A DNA stretch of 64,000 bases from Rhizobium favelukesii (GTDB taxonomy: Bacteria > Pseudomonadota > Alphaproteobacteria > Rhizobiales > Rhizobiaceae): NCBI RefSeq assembly GCF_000577275.2, contig NZ_HG916852.1:437001-501000 (forward strand), in the 5' to 3' direction. Under the pieces are notes generated by a model. The model did no database searches. It worked only from the letters and a program-made list of their open reading frames with translations, and was not told the DNA's origin. Below are positions 27,179 to 37,031 of the stretch, piece by piece; within the stretch, counting starts at the first letter, position 1; each line of letters begins with the position of its first letter. A program made the position numbers and the translations under genes.

Positions 27179-29911
27179 CTAGCTCCGCTTCAGCTTCTTC
27201 TTGAGGTCGTAGAGTGCCTCCATCGCCTCGCGCGGGGTCATGTCATCGAGGCTCATGCCCTTCAACGCTTCTTCCACCTTCGACGGGCCGCGACTAGCGT
27301 CCTCGCGACGCACCGCCACCTGAAACAATGGCAGGTCGTCGATCAACTGGCTTGCCGGGTTCTTGCGGTCGGCGTCCTCGAGGCGTGTCAGCACGTCGCG
27401 GGCGCGCGCCACGACGGAAGCCGGCAGGCCGGCAAGCCGGGCGACCTGGATACCGTAGGAGCGATCGGCAGCACCCGGACCGACCTCGTGCAGGAAGATC
27501 ACGTCGCCATCCCATTCCTTCACCCGCATCGTCGCGTTCGATAGCCGGGCAAGCTTTTCGGACAGCACGGTCAGCTCATGGAAGTGGGTGGCGAAGAGGC
27601 CGCGGCAGCGATTGGCCTCATGCAGATGCTCGACGGCTGCCCAGGCGATGGAAAGACCATCGAACGTTGCCGTGCCGCGGCCGATTTCGTCGAGGATGAC
27701 AAGCGAGCGGTCGGTCGCCTGATTGAGGATCGCCGCCGTTTCGACCATCTCGACCATGAAGGTCGAGCGGCCGCGGGCAAGGTCGTCGGAGGCGCCGACG
27801 CGGGAGAATAGACGGTCGACGATGCCGATATGGGCGGAGGTCGCCGGCACGAAGGAGCCCACCTGCGCGAGGACCGAAATCAACGCGTTCTGGCGCAGGA
27901 AGGTCGATTTACCGCCCATGTTCGGGCCGGTCAGCAACCAGATCGCGCCATCCTTGCCGTCGGCGACAGGCGACAGATCGCAATCATTGGCAACAAACGG
28001 GCCCGACGATTGGCGTCGCAGGGCCTGCTCGACGACCGGGTGGCGTCCGCCCTCGATCGCAAACATCTTCGAGGCATCAACCAGCGGCCGGCAATAGGCC
28101 TGCTCGTCGGCGAGGAGGGCAAGGCCGCTGGCGACGTCGATGATCGCAAGCGCCCGGGCTCCCGCCTTGATCGCTTCCGCTTCGGCGACGACGGCGGATG
28201 TCATGTGGTCGAAGGCGGCGAGCTCGATTGCGAGCGCCTTGTCGGCAGCGTTTGCAATCCGACTTTCGAGGTCGGCAAGCTCGGTCGTGGTGAACCGCAT
28301 CGCATTCGCCATCGTCTGGCGGTGGATGAATCGGCCCTTGGCTTCGGGTGTGTCGGTCATCGGTCCGGCATTGCCGGCGGTGACCTCGATGAAGTAGCCG
28401 AGGATGTTGTTGTGCTTGATCTTCAGCGACTTGATGCCGGTTTCCTCGGCATATTGCAGCTGCAGGCCGGCGATGACACGGCGGGACTGGTCACGCAGCG
28501 CCCTGACCTCGTCGAGCTCGGCATTGGCGCCGTCGCGCAGGAAGCCGCCGTCGCGCTTCAACAGCGGCAACGCGTCGCCGAGCGTTGCCGAAAGCAGCGC
28601 TGCGAGACCGCAGGGGAGGGCCTGGAGGCTCGAAAGCGCAAGTCTCAGCTCTTCCGGCAGCAGCGCTTCGGCCAGCAATCGGGCGAGATCGCCCGCCGCA
28701 CTCAGCCCCTGGCGGATGGCGGCGAGGTCGCGCGGCCCGCCACGGTCGAGCGCGAGGCGCGAGAGCGCGCGCGGCATATCGGGCACATGCTTGAGGTGGT
28801 GGCGCAGGTCGCCACAGAGCGACGGCTCTTCCATCAGGAAGCCGATCGAATCCAGTCGCTCGTTGATGCGCGCGGGGTCGGTCAGCGGCGACATCAGCCG
28901 CTCGGCAAGCAGTCGCGCACCGCCGCCGGTCACGGTGCGGTCGATTGCTTTCAACAGAGAACCATTGCGATCGCCTGACAGCGTGCGGGCAAGTTCCAGG
29001 TTGGCGCGGGTCGCCGGATCGATGAAGAGCGTGGAAGCGGCGCTCTCGCGCTCCGGCCGCCCAAGCGGCGGCCGTTCGGCGATCTGCGTCTTCTCGACAT
29101 AGGCGACGGCTGCAGCGGCAGCGGCAAGCTCGGCGCGCGAGAAGGTGCCGAAGCCGTCGAGTGTCGAGACACCAAAATAACGTGCAATCCGCCCTTCCGC
29201 TGTGGCGCTGTCGAACAGCACGGCCGGCTGCGGAACGGCGGTGCGGCCGAGCACGTCGAAGACCGGCTTCAGCTCGGGATCGTGAAAGATCGTGTCCGGC
29301 ACGATGAGTTCGCGTGGATCGATGCGCAGGATATCGGCAAGCAGCCGTGAGCCTTCGGTCTCGGCAAGCCGGAAAATGCCCGTCGAGATATCGATCCAGG
29401 CAAGCGCCAGCAACGGCTCGGCGCTGCCGCGAATGCGGGTAAGTGCCATCAGATAGTTCGATTCCGACGGCGAAAGCAGTTTTTCCTCGGTGATCGTGCC
29501 CGGCGTGACAAGGCGAACGACGTCGCGCTTCACCACCGATTTCGAACCGCGTTTCTTGGCTTCGGCGGGGTCTTCGACTTGCTCGCAGACGGCGACGCGG
29601 AAGCCGAGGGCGATCAGCTTCTGCAGGTAGTCGTCGGCTGCATGCACCGGCACGCCGCACATCGCAATATCCTGCCCCATATGCTGGCCGCGCTTGGTGA
29701 GCGTGATGCCGAGAGCGCGGGATGCTTCCAGCGCGTCCTCGAAGAACAGCTCATAGAAATCGCCCATGCGGTAGAACAGCAGCGAGTCAGGGTTGTTCGC
29801 CTTGATGTCGATGAATTGCTCCATCATCGGCGTCGCCGATGCACGGCTTTCTTCCGTAGCAAGCTCGGCAGCCGAAAAGGCTTCTCTTCCAGTGTCTATT
29901 CGTTCGTTCAC
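27179..29911 (-). CDS. mutS: DNA mismatch repair protein MutS
   Basis: 910 residues. The mismatch-binding domain contains [17 protein letters not shown] (the Phe-x-Glu wedge region). The ATPase has Walker [19 protein letters not shown] and Walker [18 protein letters not shown], and a C-terminal helical tail. GTG 29911 gives the N-terminus seen in rhizobial MutS (MNERID...ELATEESR); a Shine-Dalgarno is not obvious, and the Met-Met pair at residues 29-30 is a fallback. It is divergent from tme. mutL is not in the window. Confidence 0.96.
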   Translation of the reverse strand: MNERIDTGREAFSAAELATEESRASATPMMEQFIDIKANNPDSLLFYRMGDFYELFFEDALEASRALGITLTKRGQHMGQDIAMCGVPVHAADDYLQKLIALGFRVAVCEQVEDPAEAKKRGSKSVVKRDVVRLVTPGTITEEKLLSPSESNYLMALTRIRGSAEPLLALAWIDISTGIFRLAETEGSRLLADILRIDPRELIVPDTIFHDPELKPVFDVLGRTAVPQPAVLFDSATAEGRIARYFGVSTLDGFGTFSRAELAAAAAAVAYVEKTQIAERPPLGRPERESAASTLFIDPATRANLELARTLSGDRNGSLLKAIDRTVTGGGARLLAERLMSPLTDPARINERLDSIGFLMEEPSLCGDLRHHLKHVPDMPRALSRLALDRGGPRDLAAIRQGLSAAGDLARLLAEALLPEELRLALSSLQALPCGLAALLSATLGDALPLLKRDGGFLRDGANAELDEVRALRDQSRRVIAGLQLQYAEETGIKSLKIKHNNILGYFIEVTAGNAGPMTDTPEAKGRFIHRQTMANAMRFTTTELADLESRIANAADKALAIELAAFDHMTSAVVAEAEAIKAGARALAIIDVASGLALLADEQAYCRPLVDASKMFAIEGGRHPVVEQALRRQSSGPFVANDCDLSPVADGKDGAIWLLTGPNMGGKSTFLRQNALISVLAQVGSFVPATSAHIGIVDRLFSRVGASDDLARGRSTFMVEMVETAAILNQATDRSLVILDEIGRGTATFDGLSIAWAAVEHLHEANRCRGLFATHFHELTVLSEKLARLSNATMRVKEWDGDVIFLHEVGPGAADRSYGIQVARLAGLPASVVARARDVLTRLEDADRKNPASQLIDDLPLFQVAVRREDASRGPSKVEEALKGMSLDDMTPREAMEALYDLKKKLKRS

Positions 29912-30023
29912 GGAGATGCAGTTTTTTCCAAAAAAGAGGTGCCAACCCTAGCCGCCCGCCGCTATAGATGACAACCGCGATTGAGGAAGAGCAAGGCGTC
30001 ACCCACAAGACGTTGGAGGAAAA

Positions 30024-32309
30024 ATGCCCGATACCGAGAAGAAGCAGCGGCCGGTTACATCAGTGACCGACAACGAGGCTCTTGAATTCCATGCCATGGG
30101 ACGGCCCGGAAAGCTGGAGATCAACGCCACGAAGCCGATGGCGACCCAGCGCGATCTGTCGCTCGCCTATTCGCCGGGCGTTGCCGTTCCGGTGAAGGCG
30201 ATCGCCGCCGATCCGGCCACGGCCTACGACTACACCACGCGCGGCAACATGGTCGCGGTGATCTCCAACGGTACGGCTATCCTCGGTCTCGGCAATCTCG
30301 GCGCATTGGCCTCCAAGCCGGTAATGGAGGGAAAGTCGGTGCTCTTCAAGCGCTTCGCCGACGTCGATTCCATCGATCTTGAAGTCGATACCGAAAATGT
30401 CGACGAGTTCATCAACTGCGTGCGCTTCCTCGGCCCGTCCTTTGGCGGCATCAATCTCGAAGACATCAAGGCGCCAGACTGTTTCATCATCGAGCAGCGC
30501 CTGCGCGAGCTGATGGACATCCCGGTTTTTCATGACGACCAGCACGGCACGGCGATCATTGCTGCCGCCGGTCTCATCAACGCGCTGGAGTTGACCGGTC
30601 GCGACCTGAAGACGACGAAGCTCGTCTGCAATGGCGCGGGTGCGGCCGCGATCGCCTGCGTCGAGCTCATCAAGGCCATGGGCTTCGTGGCTGAGAACAT
30701 CGTCCTTTGCGACACCAAAGGCGTGATCTACCAGGGCCGCACCGAAGGCATGAACCAGTGGAAGTCGGCGCATGCGGTCAAGACCAAAGCGCGCACGCTC
30801 GAAGAGGCCATGAAAGGCGCGGATGTCGTGCTTGGCCTTTCGCAGAAGGGCGCCTTCTCCGAAAAGATGATCCGCTCGATGGCGGACCGGCCGATCATTT
30901 TCGCCATGGCCAATCCGGATCCGGAGATCACCCCGGAAGAGGTCGCCCGCATCCGCGACGACGCCATCATGGCGACCGGTCGTTCCGATTATCCGAACCA
31001 GGTCAACAACGTCCTGGGCTTCCCCTACATTTTCCGCGGCGCTCTGGATGTTCGCGCCACCACGATCAACGACGCCATGAAAATCGCCGCCGTCCAGGCG
31101 CTCGCGAACCTAGCCCGCGAAGACGTTCCGGATGATGTCGTTGCCGCCTACCAGGGGAACCGCCCGCGCTTCGGCGCCCAGTACATCATTCCGGTGCCGT
31201 TCGATCCGCGCTTGATCTCTGCGATCCCGGTTGCCGTGGCACAGGCCGCGATTGACAGCGGCGTCGCCCGCAAGCCGATCGCCGACATGGCCACCTACGC
31301 CCGCGAACTTTCTGCTCGTCGCGATCCCATCGCCTCGACGCTGGCAAGCCTTTACGAGCGCGTTCGCCGCCGTCCGAAACGGGTGGTCTTTGCCGAAGCC
31401 GAAGAAGAACAGGTCATGCGTGCGGCAATGTCCTATGCCAACCAGCAGCTCGGTACAGCGATCCTGCTCGGCCGTGAGGACCTGATTCACGCGACCGCCG
31501 AACGCGCCGGCATCGATCTCAACCGGCCGGGGCTGGAAATCGTCAATGCGCGCATTTCCACCCGCGTCGAAGTCTATATCGACTATCTCTATGCGCGCCT
31601 GCAGCGTAAGGGCTACCTGCATCGCGACGCCCAGCGCCTGATCCACCAGGATCGCAACCACTTCGCCGCGTGCATGGTGGCGCTTGGCGATGCGGACGGG
31701 ATGGTCACCGGCATCACCCGCAATTATTCGACCGCGCTCGAAGATGTGCGCCGCTGCATCAACATGAAGCCGGGGCATCAGGTGATCGGTGTCTCGGTTG
31801 CACTCTGCCGAGGCCGCACCGTCTTCGTTGCGGATACCGCCGTCCACGATATGCCGTCGGCGGCGGAACTTGCCGACATCGCCGTGGAAGCGGCAGGCTT
31901 TGCGCGCCGCATGGGTTATCAGCCGCGCGTCGCCATGCTTGCCTATTCGACCTTCGGCCATCCATCGGGCGAGCGCTCGGAGCGCGTGCGCGAGGCCGTG
32001 AAGATCCTCGACAAGCGCCGCGTCGATTTCGAGTATGACGGCGAAATGGCGGCCGATGTGGCGCTGAACCGCAAGGTGATGGAGCAGTATCCGTTCTGCC
32101 GCCTATCCGGCCCGGCCAACGTACTCGTCATGCCGGCCTTCCACTCGGCCTCGATCTCCACGAAGATGCTGCAGGAACTCGGCGGTTCGACTGTGATCGG
32201 CCCGATCCTCGTCGGCCTCGACAAGGCGGTTCAGATCACCTCGATGGGCGCGAAGGATTCCGACATCGTCAATATGGCCGCGATCGCAGCCTATACGGCA
32301 GGATCGTAA
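30024..32309 (+). CDS. tme: NADP-dependent malic enzyme with phosphotransacetylase-like domain
   Basis: 761 residues. The first 430 residues are malic enzyme (SLAYSPGVAVPVKAI, PVFHDDQHGTAII, VCNGAGAAAIACVELIKAMG Rossmann segment); the remaining 320 resemble phosphate acetyltransferase (PKRVVFAEAEEEQVMRAA). This MaeB/Tme architecture is known from S. meliloti, where dme (NAD) and tme (NADP) coexist. Genomic position between mutS and olsB fits tme; the cofactor cannot be read from sequence alone. It converts malate to pyruvate and CO2. ATG 30024 follows TTGGAGGAAAA. Confidence 0.9.
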   Translation: MPDTEKKQRPVTSVTDNEALEFHAMGRPGKLEINATKPMATQRDLSLAYSPGVAVPVKAIAADPATAYDYTTRGNMVAVISNGTAILGLGNLGALASKPVMEGKSVLFKRFADVDSIDLEVDTENVDEFINCVRFLGPSFGGINLEDIKAPDCFIIEQRLRELMDIPVFHDDQHGTAIIAAAGLINALELTGRDLKTTKLVCNGAGAAAIACVELIKAMGFVAENIVLCDTKGVIYQGRTEGMNQWKSAHAVKTKARTLEEAMKGADVVLGLSQKGAFSEKMIRSMADRPIIFAMANPDPEITPEEVARIRDDAIMATGRSDYPNQVNNVLGFPYIFRGALDVRATTINDAMKIAAVQALANLAREDVPDDVVAAYQGNRPRFGAQYIIPVPFDPRLISAIPVAVAQAAIDSGVARKPIADMATYARELSARRDPIASTLASLYERVRRRPKRVVFAEAEEEQVMRAAMSYANQQLGTAILLGREDLIHATAERAGIDLNRPGLEIVNARISTRVEVYIDYLYARLQRKGYLHRDAQRLIHQDRNHFAACMVALGDADGMVTGITRNYSTALEDVRRCINMKPGHQVIGVSVALCRGRTVFVADTAVHDMPSAAELADIAVEAAGFARRMGYQPRVAMLAYSTFGHPSGERSERVREAVKILDKRRVDFEYDGEMAADVALNRKVMEQYPFCRLSGPANVLVMPAFHSASISTKMLQELGGSTVIGPILVGLDKAVQITSMGAKDSDIVNMAAIAAYTAGS

Positions 32310-32317
32310 GCGAATGT

Positions 32318-32342
32318 GGAGCGGGAGGCAGCCTCTCGCTCC
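32318..32342. terminator. Inverted repeat between tme and olsB
   Basis: GGAGCGGGAGGC (32318-32329), A, then GCCTCTCGCTCC (32331-32342) forms an 11-pair stem with one mismatch and a minimal loop, followed by ATCTTTCC. It lies 9 bases after the tme stop and 20 before the end of the convergent olsB. Likely a terminator, though the T-run is poor. Confidence 0.5.
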
Positions 32343-32362
32343 ATCTTTCCGTCGGTGGAAAA

Positions 32363-33235
32363 TCAGCTCGCGAACCGCCCGGCATCGGCGCCGTAATAGT
32401 TCAGGTAGCGATCGGAAATGCTGGCGATCGGCAGGACGATCAGAACGTCCGTCGTATTGAAGGCCTCGTCGACCACGGCAGTCGAACCGACCATCGCGCC
32501 GAGGCGGAGATAACCCTTGATCAGCGGCGGTAGCGCCATCAGCGCCCGCTTCGGGTTGACCGCTTCTGCCGGCATCAGATCCATGTCACGGGCAAGGTGT
32601 GGAAGCGCGCCAACGGCCCACTCATCCTTGGCGGCAACGTTGTGATGTAGGAAGGACAGCGCCAGAGCATGGCTTTCCGGGTGAATGCCCGGGAAGGAGG
32701 CGCAGCCGAACATGGCACTCATGCCATGCTTCAGCGCATAGGCCCAGTTCCCCTGCCACAGGAGCTCGACGGTGCGCTTGGTGCGGTAGTCGGGCAGCAC
32801 GCAGGAGCGGCCGAGTTCCATGAACCGCTTATCCGGGTGGCGGGCAAGCAGCTCGTCGATCGCGAATTCCGAAGCCGAGTAAAAGCCGCCGTTCGCCATC
32901 GCGACTTCCTGTCGTAGCAGGCGATAGGTGCCAACGATCTGGTCCTCGCCGTCGCCCTCGATCGAGCGATCGAGCACGAGCAGATGATCGCAGAATGCGT
33001 CGTAGGAATCGAAATCGCGCTTGCGGCGCATGGCTTCCGGCGAAAGCTGTGCACCCATTTCTTCGACGAAGACTCGGAAGCGGACGGCCTGGGCGGCATC
33101 GATCTCGCTGGCGGTGCGGGCTAGGCGGGTCTCAAGACTGCCGATGCGGCCGAGAATATCACCTTCCTTCGGCGCAAGCGGGCTCGACGGCCGATGGACC
33201 TCGGCGACGGCACTATTGAAAGCGTCTACTGACAT
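32363..33235 (-). CDS. olsB: L-ornithine N-alpha-acyltransferase OlsB (hemolysin-like GNAT)
   Basis: 290 residues. OlsB transfers a 3-hydroxyacyl group from ACP to ornithine, giving lyso-ornithine lipid, the OlsA substrate. The GNAT-like block LARTASEIDAAQAVRFRVFVEEMG, the DHLLVLD segment and FMELGRSCVLPDYRTKRTVELLW are characteristic. The same gene follows tme in S. meliloti (recollection). ATG 33235 (MSVDAFNS) with GGGAG upstream is preferred over a start 14 codons earlier. A Pho-box-like repeat (33284-33301) lies upstream, fitting the known phosphate-starvation control of ornithine lipid synthesis. Confidence 0.88.
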   Translation of the reverse strand: MSVDAFNSAVAEVHRPSSPLAPKEGDILGRIGSLETRLARTASEIDAAQAVRFRVFVEEMGAQLSPEAMRRKRDFDSYDAFCDHLLVLDRSIEGDGEDQIVGTYRLLRQEVAMANGGFYSASEFAIDELLARHPDKRFMELGRSCVLPDYRTKRTVELLWQGNWAYALKHGMSAMFGCASFPGIHPESHALALSFLHHNVAAKDEWAVGALPHLARDMDLMPAEAVNPKRALMALPPLIKGYLRLGAMVGSTAVVDEAFNTTDVLIVLPIASISDRYLNYYGADAGRFAS

Positions 33236-33283
33236 GGCGATTCTCCCGTTGCCGGCTTTTGACACGCCATAAAACACTTATAT

Positions 33284-33301
33284 GCGACAGGAAAGTGACA
33301 T
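33284..33301 (-). promoter_or_regulatory. Pho-box-like direct repeat upstream of olsB
   Basis: On the minus strand ATGTCAC-TTTC-CTGTCGC reads as two heptamers with 11-base period, each five of seven matches to CTGTCAT. A TTTTAT -10-like element follows about 9 bases later, the spacing expected for PhoB-activated promoters. The box ends 49 bases before the olsB ATG. Confidence 0.55.
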
Positions 33302-33344
33302 CATACAGCCGCCGCACGCAAGAAACGTGCCGGTTGTTTGATGG

Positions 33345-35615
33345 CTACCGCGCTTCCGCGCGGCGGGCCGAAAGCGCAGCAACAGCTTGGACTTCCGTCA
33401 GCAACCTTATCGGGTCAACCGGCTTTACCATGACGCGGTTTGCACCATTCAGCAAGACTTGTCTACGGGATTCGTCGCGCTTGTCGGCGGTCAGTACAAT
33501 GATCGGGACGGGCGGAACATCGAGTCGGCGCTCATGGCCGCGTAGCCGGCCAAGCATATCGATACCGTCGCCGCCCGGCATGGAAAGATCGCTGATCACG
33601 ATATCGGGGCGTACGCTTCCCTCTGATAGCGCACGGTCGAGAAGCGTCTCGAAATGTTCGACGTGCTCGACGGTATGGCCGGCCTTTTCGAGCATTGCCC
33701 GAATGAGCATAGCGTTGATCGGGTCATCTTCCGCGAGCAGAATGCGCAGCCCGCCCTGGAGCCCGGCTTCGGGGATGGAGACGCTGAACCCGGGCTGGTT
33801 GTCGTTCAACGCATCGCGCTTTTCCATCCCGCGCATCCGCCCACGCAGCACGTCGATCAGCGACTGTTCGCGCAGCGGCCGTATCAGCCAGGCGTCGAAC
33901 AGGTCGAGGGGATGGGCGTTGCGCTCTTCGGGGTTGACCAGGAAGATCTTGCGTAGACCGAGTGCCGCGATCTCGGCACGGTCGGCGAGGTGGTCGGCGA
34001 ACTCTGCCGACATGCGGTGGTCGACGATGATGTCAGTCGGCCCGCGGCCGCGCGACGCCATGGCGAGCAACATGTCACGCGCGCTCGTGCCATCTGTGAC
34101 CAGGTGGCAATCGCCGCCGAGCGTTGCGATCGTCTCTGATATCGCCATGCGCGCCGCACCGGCAGGCGCCAGCAGCAGCACGACGCTGCCGGCAAGCACG
34201 GCGTTGTGGCGACCGCGGCTTTCCTCCGGAATGTCGATCGGAAACCTGATGCTGAATTCGCTGCCGGTTCCTTTCTCGCTGGCCACCGTAAGCGAGCCGC
34301 CGAACTCGCGCATGATGCGGGCGGAAATCGAGAGGCCAAGACCCGTCCCGGCGCTCTTCTCGATCGGCGTTCCACCCTGCTCGAACTCGCCGAAGATGCG
34401 GTTCTGTTCTTCCTCGGTCATGCCGGGCCCGGTGTCGGTGACGCTGATCAGGACGTCGTTGCCCTGCAGCGATGCCCGCACGAAAACACCGCCCGCCTGC
34501 GTGAATTTCACGGCGTTGCCGATGACGTTGAAGAGGACCTGACGCAGGCGTGCCGGATCGAAGCTCATGAGTTCCGGCAACTCGGAAGAAACCGTCGCCC
34601 CGATCTCGATACCTTTTTCATGGGCGCGGTGGGCGAGCATTTCGACGACGCTCTCAAGCAGCTTGCGAAGCGATTCCGCCCGCGGACGCAGCTGGAAACG
34701 ACCAACCTCGATGGTCGAGAAGTCAAGGAGGTCTTCGACCAGCTGTGTCAAGGCATAGCCGGATTGGCGGATGCCTGTGAGATAGTTCTGCTGTTCCTGC
34801 GTCAGTCGGGTTTCGGTCAACAGATGCGTCATGCCGAGGATGCCGGATAGCGGCGTGCGGATCTCATGGCTGACGGTGGCAAGCAGGCGCGATTTGGCGG
34901 CGCTGTTGTATTCGGCTTTCTGCCGGGCCTCCTCGCGGGCTTGTGCCGTCAGCCGTTCTTCGGTGACGTCGCGAGCGATACTCTGGAGCAGCAGCCGTCC
35001 GTCGGCCGGGTCGCGGGTAACGACGTCACGCCAGAAGTAGATGCGCTGGCCCTCGGGTGTCGAAATCTCCACCTCGAAGCGATGCGGCGCCGTGCCGGGA
35101 CGAAAGGCGATGCCGATTTCCTCACAGGTTAGCCCCTCGGGATTGAGCCGGCCCGTCAGCCGACGAAACGCCTCATTCGCGCCGATGATGCGCCGGTCCA
35201 TGTGGCGCGTGACGGTAATGTCGCCAAGCGCGTCATGGATATCGGCAAAGAGAGCCGCACCCTGGCTCCATGCAGAGGAGACGCCGGTGGGGTACGTCCT
35301 CGAACTTCTCTGCCTGGCGGTCGAAAGGATTGCGAGAAGGACGATAAAGGCAAGTGGGGCGACGCCGAGGCCGATCGAAAGCAGCAACGGGCCCCCCGCC
35401 TGCGTTGCGGCGACAAGGACAGAGCCGGCAACAAGTCCAAGGCCGCCCAACCACCATGACAGAAGCTTGCGGCCCACGCGGTTGCGTTGGACTTGCGGAG
35501 AAACGAACTCGGTTTGATGAGCAGCAGCATCCGAACCCCGCTCACCTTCGCGATGAGCGGTAGGCCGCCCGAACGCGGCGGCAAGTTTTTCGTGCAATTG
35601 ACCGAGACCTTGCAT
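33345..35615 (-). CDS. Membrane hybrid sensor histidine kinase/response regulator
   Basis: 756 residues. Order: two membrane helices (about 51-72 and 76-99), a PAS-like domain (about 120-215), HisKA with VSHEIRTPLSG (His250), HATPase with NVIGNAVKFT, TDTGPGMTEEE and GTGLGLSIS, then two receiver-like regions. The first (about 475-595) lacks the acidic pair at its first strand and looks degenerate; the second (about 623-750) is complete, with LLAEDDPIN, phosphoacceptor Asp676 (ISDLSMPGG) and the VKPVD lysine. The signal is unknown. ATG 35615 is preferred over a start ten codons upstream. Divergent-side neighbour is olsB, 109 bases away. Confidence 0.88.
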   Translation of the reverse strand: MQGLGQLHEKLAAAFGRPTAHREGERGSDAAAHQTEFVSPQVQRNRVGRKLLSWWLGGLGLVAGSVLVAATQAGGPLLLSIGLGVAPLAFIVLLAILSTARQRSSRTYPTGVSSAWSQGAALFADIHDALGDITVTRHMDRRIIGANEAFRRLTGRLNPEGLTCEEIGIAFRPGTAPHRFEVEISTPEGQRIYFWRDVVTRDPADGRLLLQSIARDVTEERLTAQAREEARQKAEYNSAAKSRLLATVSHEIRTPLSGILGMTHLLTETRLTQEQQNYLTGIRQSGYALTQLVEDLLDFSTIEVGRFQLRPRAESLRKLLESVVEMLAHRAHEKGIEIGATVSSELPELMSFDPARLRQVLFNVIGNAVKFTQAGGVFVRASLQGNDVLISVTDTGPGMTEEEQNRIFGEFEQGGTPIEKSAGTGLGLSISARIMREFGGSLTVASEKGTGSEFSIRFPIDIPEESRGRHNAVLAGSVVLLLAPAGAARMAISETIATLGGDCHLVTDGTSARDMLLAMASRGRGPTDIIVDHRMSAEFADHLADRAEIAALGLRKIFLVNPEERNAHPLDLFDAWLIRPLREQSLIDVLRGRMRGMEKRDALNDNQPGFSVSIPEAGLQGGLRILLAEDDPINAMLIRAMLEKAGHTVEHVEHFETLLDRALSEGSVRPDIVISDLSMPGGDGIDMLGRLRGHERRLDVPPVPIIVLTADKRDESRRQVLLNGANRVMVKPVDPIRLLTEVQAVAALSARRAEAR

Positions 35616-35670
35616 GGCCGCCGGATAACATAACGGCGGTTCCAAATGCCTTCAGCAAACCGGTAAGATT

Positions 35671-36174
35671 TTAACGGTCTGCGTTTTTAGGTTGTATCAG
35701 CTCATCCAGAATCACGCATCCCGCGCCGATGGTGATAAAACTGTCGGCCAGGTTGAAGACGGCGAACGACCATGTTTCGGTATGAAACAGGATGTAGTCG
35801 ATCACGTGACCGTAGAGGAAACGATCGATCAGGTTGCCAAGCGCACCGGCGATAATCAGCGCATAGCCGAGATGGGCGAAGGTGCGTTGCTTGCCGGTGC
35901 GATGCCAGAGCCAGATGACGAAAGCGACGATGATCAGGCGCATGCCGACGATAAACCAGCCATCCATGCCCGACAGCATAGAGAAGGCGACACCGAGATT
36001 GTAGGTCCGGTAGAGGGCCAACATCGGGATGAGATGCACCGGCTCCTGCAGCGGCAGCGTATGGTCGACGACGATCTTGACGATCTGGTCGAGCACGACG
36101 GCGATGATGATGAAGACCAGGATCGGCAACGGGCGGGCAAACAGTGTCGGGCGTTCTAGCGTCTGTTCGGTCAT
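35671..36174 (-). CDS. lspA: Lipoprotein signal peptidase
   Basis: 167 residues with four membrane helices. LspA cleaves prolipoprotein signal peptides in the inner membrane. The catalytic aspartates lie in [13 protein letters not shown] (Asp117) and [14 protein letters not shown] (Asp144). The ATG overlaps the stop of the upstream RNA methyltransferase by 4 bases; the frame is open for a further 88 codons upstream but that part is a shadow of the methyltransferase gene. Confidence 0.96.
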   Translation of the reverse strand: MTEQTLERPTLFARPLPILVFIIIAVVLDQIVKIVVDHTLPLQEPVHLIPMLALYRTYNLGVAFSMLSGMDGWFIVGMRLIIVAFVIWLWHRTGKQRTFAHLGYALIIAGALGNLIDRFLYGHVIDYILFHTETWSFAVFNLADSFITIGAGCVILDELIQPKNADR

Positions 36175-37031
36175 TTGGCCTCGTCGAGTGAGAGGAGATG
36201 GCGCCGCGCCTCGAACAGCATGACGGCGCTCGCGACGGCAAGATTGAGCGAGTCGGCGCGGCCCTGCTGCGGAATGCGGGCAAGCGCGTCGGCTTCCTTG
36301 GCAAGATGCTCTGGCAGGCCGGACTGCTCGTTGCCCATCAGGATCACGACGGGCCTCTTCTTGTAGTCGATCGTCCGGTAGTCGACCGAGCCTGTCAGGT
36401 GCGTAGCGACGACGGAGACGCCGGCATGCTTCTTCCACGAAATGAATTCTTCCGGTGTCGCGCGGGCGACGGGAACGGCAAACACCGAGCCCATGGTGGC
36501 GCGCACCGTTTCCAGCGAAAAGGGATCGGTCGTCTCGCCGACAAGGATCACGCCGGAGGCACCGGCAGCATCGGCTGTGCGGATGATCGTGCCGAGATTG
36601 CCGGGGTCGCGCACGCGGTCGAGGGCGATCCAGGTCTCGCCCTGCTTCGGGTGGATCTCGCGGAGCGGCTTCCAGCGGCTTTCGAAGATGCCGACTACCA
36701 TCTGCGGATTGTCGCGGCGGGTGATCGAGGAGATCACCTTCTCGCTGACCTCCAGCACCAGCCCGCCGGAGGCGACGGTCCTTGCCGCCATCTGCTCGAC
36801 CAGCGGTTTGCCCTTGGCGGCCTTGGCGTAAACCAGCGTGCGGATCGTCCAGCCGAGCTCGATCGCATCGATCACCAGCTTCAGCCCCTCGGCCATGAAG
36901 GTGCCGCTCTCTTCGCGCGACTTCTTGTTCGTCAGCGCCTTAATGTCTTTGATGATCGGATTGGCGAGCGAAGTGACCTCTTTCACGTGCCCGACCTTGT
37001 GCGGGCCGTGGCCCCGGTGTTCATGGCTCAT
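36171..37031 (-). CDS. SpoU/TrmH-family RNA 2'-O-methyltransferase
   Basis: 286 residues. A small L30e-like substrate domain ([24 protein letters not shown]) precedes the knotted SpoU domain with motif 1 [17 protein letters not shown], motif 2 [11 protein letters not shown] and motif 3 [18 protein letters not shown]. It methylates a ribose in rRNA or tRNA; the target cannot be told. It overlaps both neighbours by 4 bases (ATGA), forming a tight methyltransferase-SpoU-lspA operon. The N-terminus is histidine-rich ([15 protein letters not shown]). Confidence 0.9.
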   Translation of the reverse strand: MSHEHRGHGPHKVGHVKEVTSLANPIIKDIKALTNKKSREESGTFMAEGLKLVIDAIELGWTIRTLVYAKAAKGKPLVEQMAARTVASGGLVLEVSEKVISSITRRDNPQMVVGIFESRWKPLREIHPKQGETWIALDRVRDPGNLGTIIRTADAAGASGVILVGETTDPFSLETVRATMGSVFAVPVARATPEEFISWKKHAGVSVVATHLTGSVDYRTIDYKKRPVVILMGNEQSGLPEHLAKEADALARIPQQGRADSLNLAVASAVMLFEARRHLLSLDEAK

